64,000 nt of DNA from Actinopolymorpha rutila (GCF_013407855.1 NZ_JACBZH010000001.1:2852001-2916000); one strand, 5' to 3'. Positions 56,201 to 64,000 are shown, counted from the first letter of the stretch. Notes: generated by a model from the sequence alone, not told the origin. A program made the numbers and translations.

Positions 56201-57757
56201 CGGCTCAGCGACCAGGGCGCCCTGGTGCTGGCGGCCGGACTGCGGGCCAGCCCCGAGCATGTCGCGGGCGAGGTGCCGGCACACCCGACCGACCGCGCGG
56301 TGGTGGACGCCGCGCTGGAGGTGGGCGTTCGGGCGGACACCGGCGCGGCCGGCTGGACCCTGGTCGACGACGTGCCGTTCGAATCCGGTCGTGGCTACCA
56401 CGCGGCGCTCGGCGCGACCGACCACGGGCAGCGGCTGGTGGTGAAGGGCGCGCCGGAGGTCGTGATGCCGAAGTGCAGGCGTTGGCGTCGTGGCGCCGAC
56501 GTACGTCCGCTGGACGAGGCCGAGCGGGCGAAGGTGGAGCAGGAGGTGCATCGCCTTGCCGGGCAGGGATTCCGGGTGCTCGCGGTCGCCGAACGGGCCG
56601 CGTCCGGCCGCCGCGACCTCACCGAGGACAGGGTGGAACGCCTTGACCTGCTCGGGTTCCTCGCCCTCGCCGACCAGGTGCGGCCCACCTCCGCCCAGGC
56701 GGTCGCGTTGCTGCGCCGGGCCGGGGTAGGCGTGGTGATGCTCACCGGCGACCACCCCACCACGGCCAGCTCGATCGCGGCCGAGCTCGGCATCCTCGAC
56801 GGAGGGCGCGTGCTCACCGGCACCGACCTGGACGGTCACGACGACGCCTCGCTGGCCGCCGTCCTGCCGGAGGTGTCGGTGGTCGCCCGGGTGACGCCGG
56901 CGCAGAAGGTACGCGTGGTCCAGACGTTGCAGTCCATCGGCCGTACGGTCGCCATGGCCGGCGACGGCTCGAACGACGCGCCGGCGATCCGGCTCGCCGA
57001 CGTCGGCATCGCGCTCGGCCGGCACGGCACCACCGCAGCCCGGGAAGCCGCCGACCTGGTGGTCACCGACGACCGGCTGGAGACCATCACCGACGCGATC
57101 GTCGAGGGCCGGGCGATGTGGGCGTCGGTACGGGACGCGATCGCGGTCCTGGTGGGCGGCAACCTCGGGGAGACGGCGTTCACCCTCGGGGCCGGGCTGC
57201 TCTCACCTTCGGGGTCCCCGCTGAACGCCCGGCAGCTGTTGCTGGTCAACCTGTTCACCGACGTACTGCCCGCGATGGCACTGGCGATCCGGCCACCCGC
57301 CGACCTCACCCCGGAGGCGTTGCTGCACGAGGGCCCCGACGCCTCGCTCGGACAGCGGCTGGCCCGGGACGTCGCGATTCGGGCAGGCGCGACCGCGGCC
57401 GCGGCCTCGGCGGGGTGGGGAGTCGGGAGGATGACCGGAACGCCTGGCCGGGCCGGCACCATCGCTTTGGTGTCGATGGTCGGCGCCCAGCTGGGACAGA
57501 CCATGGTCACCGGGTGGCGCAGCCCGCTGGTCGTCGGCGCGGGTGCGGCATCCTGGCTCGGCCTGGCCGCCGTGGTGCAGGTGCCCGGACTCAGCCACTT
57601 CTTCGGTTGCCGGCCGCTCGGCCCGGTCGGCTGGGCCACCGCGCTCGGCGCCGCGGGTGTCGGGACAGCGCTGGGCACCTCGCTGGAGGGAATGACCGAG
57701 ATGGCCGTTCGCCGGTTTTCGGGTGACTTCGCCGGTCCGCTCACCCAGCCTGGGTGA
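53222..57757 (+). CDS. giant P-type cation ATPase, CtpI-like
   Basis: This 1511-residue protein combines an active P-type ATPase (C-terminal half) with a degenerate second one (N-terminal half). Active motifs: TGES near 811, PEGLP near 926, phosphorylation Asp968 in DKTGTL, KGAPE, TGDHPTT and GDGSNDAP near 1247. In the N-terminal half the equivalent motifs are VLDAAVLRTDG (Asp342) and GAGPGAALAAADCGIG (near 532), with the catalytic residues lost but the spacing pattern kept. The family is known from mycobacteria (CtpI); the transported ion is unknown. A metal or Ca2+/Mg2+ role is guessed from the PEGLP motif. Confidence 0.88.
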   Translation: MSLRVPGLGAGLVSAVPRRGRTARRWWVGNGRAHVEVRGVDRPGSGRLAEEFEHAVVVLPGVHRAWVNGVLGRVVVEYAEGDVPDVLPDVLPEVLSEVLTAVAAVERRHGLAGDPFPPRPDHPGDVEPRRRQLLAFGADVAALGFSVAGRALRIARLPAEVPTLVSLIDSTPRLRREWERLLGRAAADLTLAAGNAVAQGLAQGPLGLLVDAAQRLALADEAGRRWQVWAGREAELSAADDGQRTTPLSLPPRPAPLPPGPVERLADVAGLASVVGAGATMLATRDPRRTIALVGAGIPKAGQVAREAFATGVNRALAARGTLCLDPEALRRLDRVDTVVLDAAVLRTDGFVLGPLTVCTPAPAEPAGRPRTNGHGGNGHSGNGHHPDGTVPAVEARLRLRAESLFDPALPRTVHRQGEWTLGPLADLAHRLGSVPAAVRAAARRLAGQGAVALGLVRAGELVAVLAAEPEFAPLADALVAASGGAGEVMIAGRGSGVAGRLGVERVLPAGNRLPGAVRALQAEGRVVALVGAGPGAALAAADCGIGVPLPGHRPPWGAHLLSGPGLSDACLLLDAATAAKTVSRRGALLAGYGSVTGALLAALGPARGATERALVGVNVAAAAGFVSGTWSAAALARRPEPVRTDRNHWHALDPSAALRRLRSTPRGLTEHEAAARLPAASADGDEHPANLLGASLEELANPLTPTLAAGAGVAAVSGSVSDAALIGAVMGVNAVIGGMQRVGTDRAVRRLADTSAARVRVRRDGQEVEVLADQLVPGDVVVLRAGDAVPADARILTERALETDESSLTGESQLVAKTAEPCAAADVADRFSMVYDGTVVAAGRTSAVVVATGAETEAGRGTRAMAAHRPVGGGVQERLNRLVRLTVPVSLGSGAALVGVGLLRGRRLRDTLGTAVSLAVASVPEGLPVVATVAQLASARRLSTRNALVRHPPTVETLGRVTTLLMDKTGTLTEGRIRLRRVSDGVDEESLDRLSDQGALVLAAGLRASPEHVAGEVPAHPTDRAVVDAALEVGVRADTGAAGWTLVDDVPFESGRGYHAALGATDHGQRLVVKGAPEVVMPKCRRWRRGADVRPLDEAERAKVEQEVHRLAGQGFRVLAVAERAASGRRDLTEDRVERLDLLGFLALADQVRPTSAQAVALLRRAGVGVVMLTGDHPTTASSIAAELGILDGGRVLTGTDLDGHDDASLAAVLPEVSVVARVTPAQKVRVVQTLQSIGRTVAMAGDGSNDAPAIRLADVGIALGRHGTTAAREAADLVVTDDRLETITDAIVEGRAMWASVRDAIAVLVGGNLGETAFTLGAGLLSPSGSPLNARQLLLVNLFTDVLPAMALAIRPPADLTPEALLHEGPDASLGQRLARDVAIRAGATAAAASAGWGVGRMTGTPGRAGTIALVSMVGAQLGQTMVTGWRSPLVVGAGAASWLGLAAVVQVPGLSHFFGCRPLGPVGWATALGAAGVGTALGTSLEGMTEMAVRRFSGDFAGPLTQPG

Positions 57758-57820
57758 GGTCGCCGGGGCACCGCGCTGCCTACTGTTTGCAGCAACCCGT
57801 ACGCGACGGAGGTGAGGACC

Positions 57821-58279
57821 GTGACCGCTGCGCCGACGACAGCCGGCACCGCACCGAGCGCCCGGGCCACCCGGAAGACCGCTGCGAGGAAGGCCACTGC
57901 GAGAAAGTCCGCGGCGAAGAAGACCACCACGAAGAAGACCGCTGCGAGGAAAACCGTCGCGAAGAAGACCACCGGGAAGGAAGCCACGGCCGCGAAGGCG
58001 CTCACCCCTGCGCGTCGTACGCCCCGTTTCAACCGGCTGGGTGCGGCCGAACACGCCATCCACAAGCACACGGTGAGGATGACGCTGCCGCTCTTCGGTC
58101 CGGTCACCCTGCCGGCGACGGAGAAGCTCGCGTTCTTCGCCGGCCTGGCCGTGGTCGCCGCACTGGGCATCGTGGACTGGCCGGTGGTGGCGGTGATCTC
58201 GGTGGGGCACCTGTTGGCAGAGGACCAGCGCAACCAGTTGGTGCGCGACTTCGGCCGGGCGCTGGAGGAGGCGGTCTGA
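57821..58279 (+). CDS. histone-H1-like basic protein with hydrophobic C-terminus
   Basis: This 152-residue protein has a Lys/Ala/Thr/Arg-rich N-terminal half with KTAARK-type repeats (about 16-65), as in bacterial H1-like DNA-binding tails, and a C-terminal half with one or two hydrophobic helices (KLAFFAGLAVVAALGIVDWPVVAVISVGHLL, about 100-130). It could bind nucleic acid at the membrane. The GTG at 57821 is preferred because GGAGG lies 8 bases before it. Similar proteins of unknown function are common in actinobacteria. It follows the ATPase by 63 bases. Confidence 0.72.
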   Translation: MTAAPTTAGTAPSARATRKTAARKATARKSAAKKTTTKKTAARKTVAKKTTGKEATAAKALTPARRTPRFNRLGAAEHAIHKHTVRMTLPLFGPVTLPATEKLAFFAGLAVVAALGIVDWPVVAVISVGHLLAEDQRNQLVRDFGRALEEAV

Positions 58280-58304
58280 ACGCCTGTCGCGGATTCTCCT
58301 GTTC

Positions 58305-60170
58305 TCAGAACGGCGGTAGGTCATCGTCGGCCGTTCTCGTGCCGGTGGTGGCGGGTGCCGGTTCGGGTGGTACTGGGTCGGTGAGGGATGGCGCTCCGCT
58401 TCGGTGGTGCCGGCCGTAGGGGTCGGTGAGCCTGTGCTCTCCCGGCCCGGTCTGCTGGAGTTTCCAGTCCCTCTCGGTTTTGGCTTTGTGGTGGCGTGGG
58501 CACAACGGCGCGATGTTGTCCACCGAGGTTTCCCCGCCGCGAGCGTGTTCGGTGTTGTGGTCCAGGTGACACGTCGCTGCCGGTCTGCGGCAGGTGGTCC
58601 ACACACACCGCTGGTCGCGGGCATGCACGAGCTCTGCCTGTAGCCCGCGCAGGAACCGGGCCGGTATCGGATGCAGACTGAGTAGGCGTCCGGTGACCGG
58701 GTGGGTGACCCCGACACTGAAGCGGGCTTCGGGGTTGGTGAGGTTGTTCGCGACCAGGCGTTCGGCTACCTCGGTGATGACGGGTCCGAACCCGCCGAGT
58801 TCACCGGGCTGGGTGGACAGTCCCATCAGGGTGGTGAGCGGGATGTTCAGCTGGATCTTCGCCCGCGTTCGTATCCCACCCCAGCTCGGCTGCGAGGAAG
58901 ACCAGGGCGGCGTGACTTCTGGTGGTGTTGTTGTCCCGCCTGGCGGCGGGTCCGCCGACTCGTCGGGTCGCCGGTTCTGGCGCGGGATCTGACCCGCGGC
59001 GGGATGACCGGTGGCTGCGTCCTCTGCGGCAGTGGTGCGCTCGGCGGCGTCGTGGGCTGCGGTGTCGTGCGCGGTGAAGCAGTGGCAGGGGGTGTAGTGG
59101 GGCGTGGTGTTTCCGGTCCCAGCGGGAGCGCAGTCGGCGCAGTCACAGTCGGCACTGTGCAGGTCGTGGTCGGGGAACCGGTGAATGTCGCAGTGCCCCT
59201 GCTCGGTCTCACCCTGTCCCTTCGGCGCGCCGCTTTCCGCGTTGCCCTGCCCGGTCTCGCCCTGCTCGGCCTGATCCTTTGCCGCCTTGTCCTGCTCGGT
59301 CTGGTCCTGCTCGGTTTCGCCGGGGGTCTGGTCGGCTTGCCTGGGGGTGGAGCAGTCGGTGATGTGGGCGGTGCCGGTGAGCAGGGCGGCGGCGACGTCG
59401 GCGCGGAGTTGGCTGAGGGTGCGGGAGTCGCCGGTGGATTTGACCGCGCGGGCGATGGCGTCGATGTAGCCGTACGCCTCAGCAGCCTGGTCGGCGGACA
59501 GTCCGCGGATGGCGAGGTCGGCGACTCCGTCGACGGCGGGCCACATCGCCGGGTTCCGCCCGGTCCGCGCGGTCCGGTGCCGTTTGGCGGCTGCTTCGGG
59601 GTCGGCCTTGAGGACCTCTGCCTCGACCTTCGCCCGCAACAACCCGCCGCGCAGGTCCAGGACCTTGGGGAAGATGGCGTCCTCGATGGCTCCCCACAGG
59701 TCGGGTTTGGCGTCGGTGATCCGGTCCACGATGGTGCGGACCTCGTTGAGCTCCAACTGGCCCGACGCCAACGCCTGCTGCACCCGTGGGAGGCGGGGCA
59801 GGGTGGTGGCCAGAAAGACGTACTGGTGTGCCCGGTAGCCGGTCCACCCCAGCAACGGTTCGAGGACCTCCGGGGTCATCGGGTCCGGCGTGACGGTCCG
59901 TTCGGCCGGCTCATCACGCACGCCGGGCTCGGCGTAAGTCAGCTCGTTCACCGCCGCCAGACACTGAGCATCCACCCAGCAGACCAACCGCCGCTGGGCC
60001 TTGATCAGCTCCTCCAGCTCCCACCCGTTGCACTCACGGACGTCGACCGAAGCCACCGCCGCCGCCAACTCCGGCCCGCCCGGCAGATCAGCGAACCCGG
60101 CAGGCAGCACCCGACGACCACCGGACCCATCGCCCAGGTCGCCGTCGAAGCACTCACCGCCATCGCTCAT
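58305..60170 (-). CDS. DUF222-HNH endonuclease domain protein
   Basis: This 621-residue protein has a DUF222 domain (about 50-240; ELEELIKAQRRLVCWVDAQ, and VFLATTLPRLPRVQQAL) and a C-terminal HNH nuclease-like domain (CVWTTCRRPAATCHLDHN, IAPLCPRHHKAKTE). Between them lies a long Gln/Glu/Asp/Thr-rich linker with His-Cys clusters (TPCHC, CDCADC). Such genes occur in many copies in actinomycetes; they may be mobile or phage-like. The ATG at 60170 has a -10 element seven bases before it, favouring a leaderless start. Confidence 0.85.
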   Translation of the reverse strand: MSDGGECFDGDLGDGSGGRRVLPAGFADLPGGPELAAAVASVDVRECNGWELEELIKAQRRLVCWVDAQCLAAVNELTYAEPGVRDEPAERTVTPDPMTPEVLEPLLGWTGYRAHQYVFLATTLPRLPRVQQALASGQLELNEVRTIVDRITDAKPDLWGAIEDAIFPKVLDLRGGLLRAKVEAEVLKADPEAAAKRHRTARTGRNPAMWPAVDGVADLAIRGLSADQAAEAYGYIDAIARAVKSTGDSRTLSQLRADVAAALLTGTAHITDCSTPRQADQTPGETEQDQTEQDKAAKDQAEQGETGQGNAESGAPKGQGETEQGHCDIHRFPDHDLHSADCDCADCAPAGTGNTTPHYTPCHCFTAHDTAAHDAAERTTAAEDAATGHPAAGQIPRQNRRPDESADPPPGGTTTPPEVTPPWSSSQPSWGGIRTRAKIQLNIPLTTLMGLSTQPGELGGFGPVITEVAERLVANNLTNPEARFSVGVTHPVTGRLLSLHPIPARFLRGLQAELVHARDQRCVWTTCRRPAATCHLDHNTEHARGGETSVDNIAPLCPRHHKAKTERDWKLQQTGPGEHRLTDPYGRHHRSGAPSLTDPVPPEPAPATTGTRTADDDLPPF

Positions 60171-60177
60171 GCGTTCG

Positions 60178-60183
60178 ATTCTA
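60178..60183 (-). promoter_or_regulatory. -10 element of the second HNH gene
   Basis: TAGAAT on the minus strand, seven bases, then the ATG at 60170. Both HNH genes of the window share this arrangement. Confidence 0.55.
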
Positions 60184-60380
60184 CCGAACAAGATCCACTA
60201 CTGCTCGCCGGAAACCCCTTACCCACAAGAAGAATCGACGTCAACTTCAACCTGCGCGAAAGTCGGACGAGCTCGACGTGCACGTGGGGTCATGAGTCCG
60301 GAACAAGCCCTCGAGTCCGGGCGTACGAGTGTCGAACCCCGCCTGTCAAGCTGGCCTTGTCAGCCGGCAGTCAGGTGCCG

Positions 60381-61724
60381 TCAGGTCCGCAGGTCGGACA
60401 CCGGTGTCGAGCGGCCGAACACCTCCGGGCCGGCGAGCACCGCGTTCCGTCCCAGATCGTGCTCGAGTTCGAGGAGGCGGTTCCACTTCGCGGTGCGTTC
60501 GGACCGCATCGTCGAGCCCACCTTGATCTGCCCCGCGCGCCAGCCGACCGCGAGGTCGGCCAGCCAGGTGTCCTCGGTGTCACCGGAACGGGCGCTCACG
60601 ACGGTTCCCAGACCGGCGCGCTGCGCCTCGCGGACGACGCTTTCGGCGCGGGTGAGTGTGCCGGCCTGGTTGGGCTTGACCAGAACGGCGTTCGCGGCCT
60701 TGCGGGCGATTCCCTCCTGGACGCGTTCGACGTGCGTCGCGAACAGGTCGTCACCGAGGAGTTGGCACTGCTCGGGCAGGACGCTCACCGCCTCGGTCCA
60801 GCCGTCCCAGTCGTCCTCGTGCAGGACGTCCTCCAACGAGACGATCGGGTACCGCCCGCACCAGTCGGCGAGCCGGGCGAGCCAGTCGGCCCGGTCGAGT
60901 TCGCGGTCCTCACAGCGCAGGTGGTAGCGCCCCTCCGCGGTGCCGAACTGGCTGGCGGCGAGGTCGACAGCGACCGCGGCGTCGGCTCCGGGCCGCAGGT
61001 TTGCCGCCTCGATGCCTTCGCAGACCACGCCGACGGCGGCCTCGTTGTCCGACATGGGTGCGGACAGCCCACCCTCGTCGGCCACCAGCGCCGACGACAG
61101 CCCACGCCGTCGGAGAACGCCCGCGGTCGCGGCGCGTACGCGGGCCACGATCTCCAACGCGTGCGCGAAGCTCTCCGCACCGACCGGGACCGCGAGCACG
61201 TCCTGGATGTCCACCGCTCCGGCGGCGTGTGCCCCGCCGGAGAAGATGTTCACCATCGGCATCGGCAGCAAAGTCCGGCGGGACGGGACTCCTCCGGAGT
61301 CGGTGGTGGCGAGCACCTGCCACAGCGGCCGGCCCAGCGCCTGCGCACCCGCCAGCGCCGAGGCCAGCGACACCGCCAGGACGGCGTTCGCACCGGTGCG
61401 GGCGAGGTCGGGCGTACCGTCGACCTCCTCCAGCCGGGCATCCACCCGCGCTCGGTCGGTAGCGTCGAGACCGGCGACCGCGGGGCCGAGTTCGCCGGTG
61501 ACCGCGGCGATCGCCGACCGCACGCCCCAGCCGTCGTAGCGTTCGCCGCCGTCGCGGCGTTCGACCGCCTCGTGCGCGCCGGTCGACGCGCCGGACGGCA
61601 CGATCGCGCGGGCGACTGCGCCGCCGCCGAGCTGGACGCGACACGCGACCGTGGGCCGGCCCCTGGAGTCCAGGGCCTCCCAGGCCACGACGCTGGCGAT
61701 GGCCGAGGCTTGGCGAGCTTTCAC
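60381..61724 (-). CDS. enolase paralogue with altered active site
   Basis: This 447-residue protein has the enolase fold and most catalytic residues: loop SGAST, His166 in GGAHAAG, Glu in VADEGG, Glu in SLEDVLHEDDWDG, Asp in LGDDLF, Lys in LVKPNQ and Lys in GQIKVG. Two residues differ from true enolases: Asp175 replaces the conserved Glu in DIQE, and Ala378 (VVSARSG) replaces the His that binds the substrate phosphate. A true enolase is presumably elsewhere. It may act on another substrate or have reduced activity. The GTG start at 61724 matches the normal N-terminus. Confidence 0.82.
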   Translation of the reverse strand: MKARQASAIASVVAWEALDSRGRPTVACRVQLGGGAVARAIVPSGASTGAHEAVERRDGGERYDGWGVRSAIAAVTGELGPAVAGLDATDRARVDARLEEVDGTPDLARTGANAVLAVSLASALAGAQALGRPLWQVLATTDSGGVPSRRTLLPMPMVNIFSGGAHAAGAVDIQDVLAVPVGAESFAHALEIVARVRAATAGVLRRRGLSSALVADEGGLSAPMSDNEAAVGVVCEGIEAANLRPGADAAVAVDLAASQFGTAEGRYHLRCEDRELDRADWLARLADWCGRYPIVSLEDVLHEDDWDGWTEAVSVLPEQCQLLGDDLFATHVERVQEGIARKAANAVLVKPNQAGTLTRAESVVREAQRAGLGTVVSARSGDTEDTWLADLAVGWRAGQIKVGSTMRSERTAKWNRLLELEHDLGRNAVLAGPEVFGRSTPVSDLRT

Positions 61725-61858
61725 GGGGGGTTTCCTCTCGTGCGTCGACCTGACAGGTGACGACCCGAGGTCTGGGCTGCCGCGCTCCGCCACATCGAGG
61801 AGAGTACGTACCTTAGCCAGCTTCGCCGAAGATCGCCGCGCACCCCTGGCCGGGACGG

Positions 61859-62149
61859 TCAGGTGTTCGCCTGGCAGGCAGCGTGGGAGCGCCTCACGGC
61901 GTAGGAGCCGTAGAGAACTCCCTGGCGTACGAGCAGGATTCGACCTACCAGACTGATGGCTGCGATCAGGCCCAGCACGAGGACCAGCCACGACGAGACT
62001 TTCGCCGCGAACGACGTCCTCGCAGTGTCCTTTTCTTTGAGAACTTCTCGAGCAGCCAGTGCAGCAGCCGGAGCAGCCAGAGTGTTCCGATCGAACGGAC
62101 GAAAGCCCTTACCTGCTTGGGACGCCGGCGGGCACAGGTGATTCGCCAA
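61859..62149 (-). CDS. possible small membrane protein
   Basis: The frame ending at 61859 encodes about 96 residues if it begins at TTG 62149. The C-terminal half has a clear membrane helix (SSWLVLVLGLIAAISLVGRIL) then a basic tail ending with CQANT. Codon use is less GC-biased than in neighbours. No ribosome site is visible, and the frame stays open further upstream into the MFS gene, so the start is a guess. It is not recognised as a family. Confidence 0.35.
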   Translation of the reverse strand: MANHLCPPASQAGKGFRPFDRNTLAAPAAALAAREVLKEKDTARTSFAAKVSSWLVLVLGLIAAISLVGRILLVRQGVLYGSYAVRRSHAACQANT

Positions 62150-62207
62150 GGTCAGACCGAACGAATCACCGGCCGCGAACCGGAGCGGCGCGGCCGGAGC
62201 GGCGCGG

Positions 62208-63668
62208 TCAGGTGCGCGGTTGCGCCGGTACGGTCGCCACGGTGAGTACGGCGGCCGCGAGCCACACGCAGGCCGCGGCCGGGCCGAGCAGGTGCAGTCC
62301 GCCGAGGAACGCCCGCACGTGCGCCGGGCTCCCGGCCACCGCGCCGAACACCGCGACACCGAGCGCACCGGTGGACTGGCGGGCGGTGTTGTTCACGCCA
62401 CCGGCGAGGCCCGCGCGGTCTCGGGGTACGGCGTTCATGGCGGCGGTGACCACGGCCGCGGTGAGCAGCCCCATGCCTACCCCGAGGCCGAGCAGCGCCG
62501 GCAGGAGCACGCCGTACTGGCTGCTCGCGTCCGGCAGCAGCAGGCCGACGAGACCCGCGGCGCCGACGCACAGCCCGGCGACCATCGGCGGGCGTGGGCC
62601 GAACCGCGCGGTGAGGCGGCCGGTCAGCGGTGACAGCGCCGCGAGCGGAACGAACAGCGGCAACAGCTCCAGGCCCGCGCGCAGCGGGCTGTGCTGGCGG
62701 ACCTCCTGCAGGTACAGCGTCGTAACGAAGATCGTGCCGATGCCGACGAAGTTCATCGCCGCCGCCACGAGATTGGCGCCGACGAAGGCACGCGAGCGCA
62801 GCAGAGCCGGCGGGAGGAGTGGCCGCGCCGCCCGGTGTTCGGCGTACCCGAAGGCGACCAGCGCACCCGCGGCGAGCCCGGCCGCGCCACCCACGACCGG
62901 CACACCGGTGCCGCGCCCCCACTCGATCACCGCGAACACCACCGCGGCGAGGGCGACGGTGCAGGTGAGCGCACCCGTACGGTCGACGTCGCCTCGCTGG
63001 CCGTCGCGGTTCTTCGCACTCCCTCGCTCGTGCCGCACCGGCGGGACCAGCCGTGCGCAGGCCACCATGGCCGCGACGACGACCGGAATGTTGACCAGGA
63101 ACACCGCCCGCCACCCGGCCGCGGTGACCAGCAGGCCGCCCAGCACCGGCCCGGCCGGGAGGGCGAGGGAGGAGACTCCGGCCCAGACGCCGAGCGCGCG
63201 GGCCCGCGCATGCTGGTCGGGGAAGGTGTCACTGATGACCGCCATCGTGCAGGGCAGCAGAACCGCCGCGCCGACGCCTTGGGCCGCGCGGGCACCGACG
63301 AGGAAACCGAGTGAGGGTGCCAGTCCCGCGGCCGCGGACGCGGCGCCGAACAACGCCAGCCCCGCCAGGACCATCCTCGAATGACCGCGGAGATCGCCCA
63401 GTGTTCCGGCGGTCAGAAGCAGTGCGGCCAGGGCGACCGTGTAGCTGTCAACCACCCATTGCATTCCTGCCACATCGCTGTGCAGCTGGGCGCCGAGCGT
63501 GGGCAAGGCGACGTTGACAACGGTGACGTCGAGGAGGACGAGGAACATCCCCACGCACATGGTGGCGAGCACGAGCGCCGGACGTGCCGAAGATGCCCGG
63601 CGGGGAACCGCGCCGGTCGGTGCGGACCTGTCGGTGTCAGGCGTTCGGTCGCGGGTGGACTTCGCCAT
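62208..63668 (-). CDS. MFS drug exporter, DHA2 type
   Basis: This 486-residue protein has 14 predicted helices and the DHA2 signatures LDVTVVNVALPTLGAQL near 46-62 and WVVDSYTVALAALLLTAGTLGDLRGHSRM near 70-98, including the motif A loop (GDLRGHSR). Motif C is GPVLGGLLV near 157. Members export dyes or antibiotics using the proton gradient. The ATG at 63668 is the first Met of the cytoplasmic N-terminus. A MmyB-type regulator gene lies upstream on the same strand. Confidence 0.85.
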   Translation of the reverse strand: MAKSTRDRTPDTDRSAPTGAVPRRASSARPALVLATMCVGMFLVLLDVTVVNVALPTLGAQLHSDVAGMQWVVDSYTVALAALLLTAGTLGDLRGHSRMVLAGLALFGAASAAAGLAPSLGFLVGARAAQGVGAAVLLPCTMAVISDTFPDQHARARALGVWAGVSSLALPAGPVLGGLLVTAAGWRAVFLVNIPVVVAAMVACARLVPPVRHERGSAKNRDGQRGDVDRTGALTCTVALAAVVFAVIEWGRGTGVPVVGGAAGLAAGALVAFGYAEHRAARPLLPPALLRSRAFVGANLVAAAMNFVGIGTIFVTTLYLQEVRQHSPLRAGLELLPLFVPLAALSPLTGRLTARFGPRPPMVAGLCVGAAGLVGLLLPDASSQYGVLLPALLGLGVGMGLLTAAVVTAAMNAVPRDRAGLAGGVNNTARQSTGALGVAVFGAVAGSPAHVRAFLGGLHLLGPAAACVWLAAAVLTVATVPAQPRT

Positions 63669-63766
63669 CCCGACAGGATGCCACGGGAACACTTCGGCAC
63701 CCGTCGAACCGTGCGCGTCCAGATCTCGCGGCCGGGCCAGACGTCCGAACGACGCGGCGGATCCGG

Positions 63767-64000
63767 TCAGCCGGTGAGCGCCTGCGTACCGAGCACCGTG
63801 AGCAGCGCGAGGCGTTCGGCGTCCTCGGTGTCGGGCTCTGCCGTGTAGACCATGATGTGCAGGTCGGCGCCGGCCACGCTGAGCACGTCGCAGTCCAGCG
63901 TCACCGGACCCACCTGCGGGTGGTCGATGGTCTTGCGGGCGGCCTCGTGGTGTCCGACCACGCCGGCTTCCCACAGTTCGGCGAACCGGTCGCTGTTCGC
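63767..64000 (-). CDS. MmyB-type transcriptional regulator, C-terminal part
   Basis: This fragment continues past the right edge of the window. The 77 visible residues (RFAELWEAGVVGHHEAARKT, DHPQVGPVTLDCDVLSVAG, YTAEPDTEDAERLALLTVLG) match the MmyB ligand-binding domain found C-terminal to an HTH in actinobacterial regulators. The helix-turn-helix itself would lie beyond 64000. It may control the MFS exporter gene downstream, an inference from position. Confidence 0.7.
   Translation of the reverse strand, partial: ANSDRFAELWEAGVVGHHEAARKTIDHPQVGPVTLDCDVLSVAGADLHIMVYTAEPDTEDAERLALLTVLGTQALTG

Noticed and set aside
58701..61760. 1019-codon plus-strand open frame
   Set aside because: Opposite the HNH and enolase genes, repetitive in composition.

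Overview
The window comes from a high-GC Gram-positive actinomycete. Coding regions have strong G/C bias at the third codon position, GTG starts are common, and many genes start leaderless 6-7 bases after a TANNNT -10 element. The families present (SigK/anti-sigma pair, Rpf-LysM protein under a c-di-AMP riboswitch, DUF222-HNH proteins, CtpI-like giant P-type ATPase, deazaflavin-type nitroreductase) are actinobacterial. The mixture of soil-saprophyte genes would suit a Propionibacteriales-like organism such as Actinopolymorpha or Kribbella, but the genus is a guess. No rRNA, tRNA, CRISPR array, integrase or insertion sequence was found. The window looks like ordinary chromosome with some decayed genes.

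Layout. 1-2.2 kb: anti-sigma factor (cut by the window edge), SigK-like sigma factor, and an Rpf-like cell-wall hydrolase with a promoter and c-di-AMP riboswitch. 2.6-9.5 kb: YhaO/YhaN-like (SbcD/SbcC-type) nuclease pair, GNAT acetyltransferase, a coding remnant, fdhD and a TrmH-type RNA methyltransferase. 9.5-14 kb: a fused binding-protein/VWA protein and a three-gene ABC-2 exporter. 14.5-21.3 kb: DUF3817 membrane protein, two nucleotidyltransferases, a ManD-like enolase-superfamily dehydratase with a PhyH dioxygenase, and a class I lysyl-tRNA synthetase overlapping a zinc-ribbon P-loop kinase. 21.3-34.2 kb: HAD hydrolase with a coding minisatellite, stand-alone MurD, MerR regulator, rhodanese, GlxA-like regulator, nitroreductase, a frameshifted DUF222-HNH gene, DHFR-like reductase, chloramphenicol-phosphotransferase-like kinase, orphan DNA methyltransferase, second TrmH-type enzyme, metallo-beta-lactamase-fold protein, fatty-acid desaturase and FhuF-like protein. 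34.3-40.6 kb: zinc alcohol dehydrogenase, treZ-treY for trehalose synthesis, and a flavin monooxygenase relic. 40.6-45.1 kb: ribonucleotide reductase nrdA-nrdB behind paired NrdR boxes. 45.2-51.7 kb: a glycan-uptake locus (GxGYxYP protein, GntR regulator, Tat lipoprotein, two permeases). 51.8-58.3 kb: glutamate decarboxylase, CtpI-like ATPase and a histone-H1-like small protein. 58.3-64 kb: intact DUF222-HNH protein, divergent enolase paralogue, possible small membrane protein, MFS exporter and the end of an MmyB-type regulator.

The strongest observations are these. (1) The nrdB product has Phe137 in place of the radical tyrosine, and all six metal ligands match the Chlamydia class Ic (Mn/Fe) enzyme at a constant offset of 10; it lies behind a classic tandem NrdR operator. 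(2) The rpf leader carries promoter, c-di-AMP riboswitch and ribosome-binding site in a compact order. (3) The CtpI-like ATPase holds a complete but dead second copy of the P-domain motifs in its N-terminal half. (4) The enolase paralogue has lost its active-site histidine. (5) A class I lysyl-tRNA synthetase is translationally coupled to an unnamed zinc-ribbon kinase. (6) Several genes share a TANNNT-N6/7-start leaderless promoter pattern.
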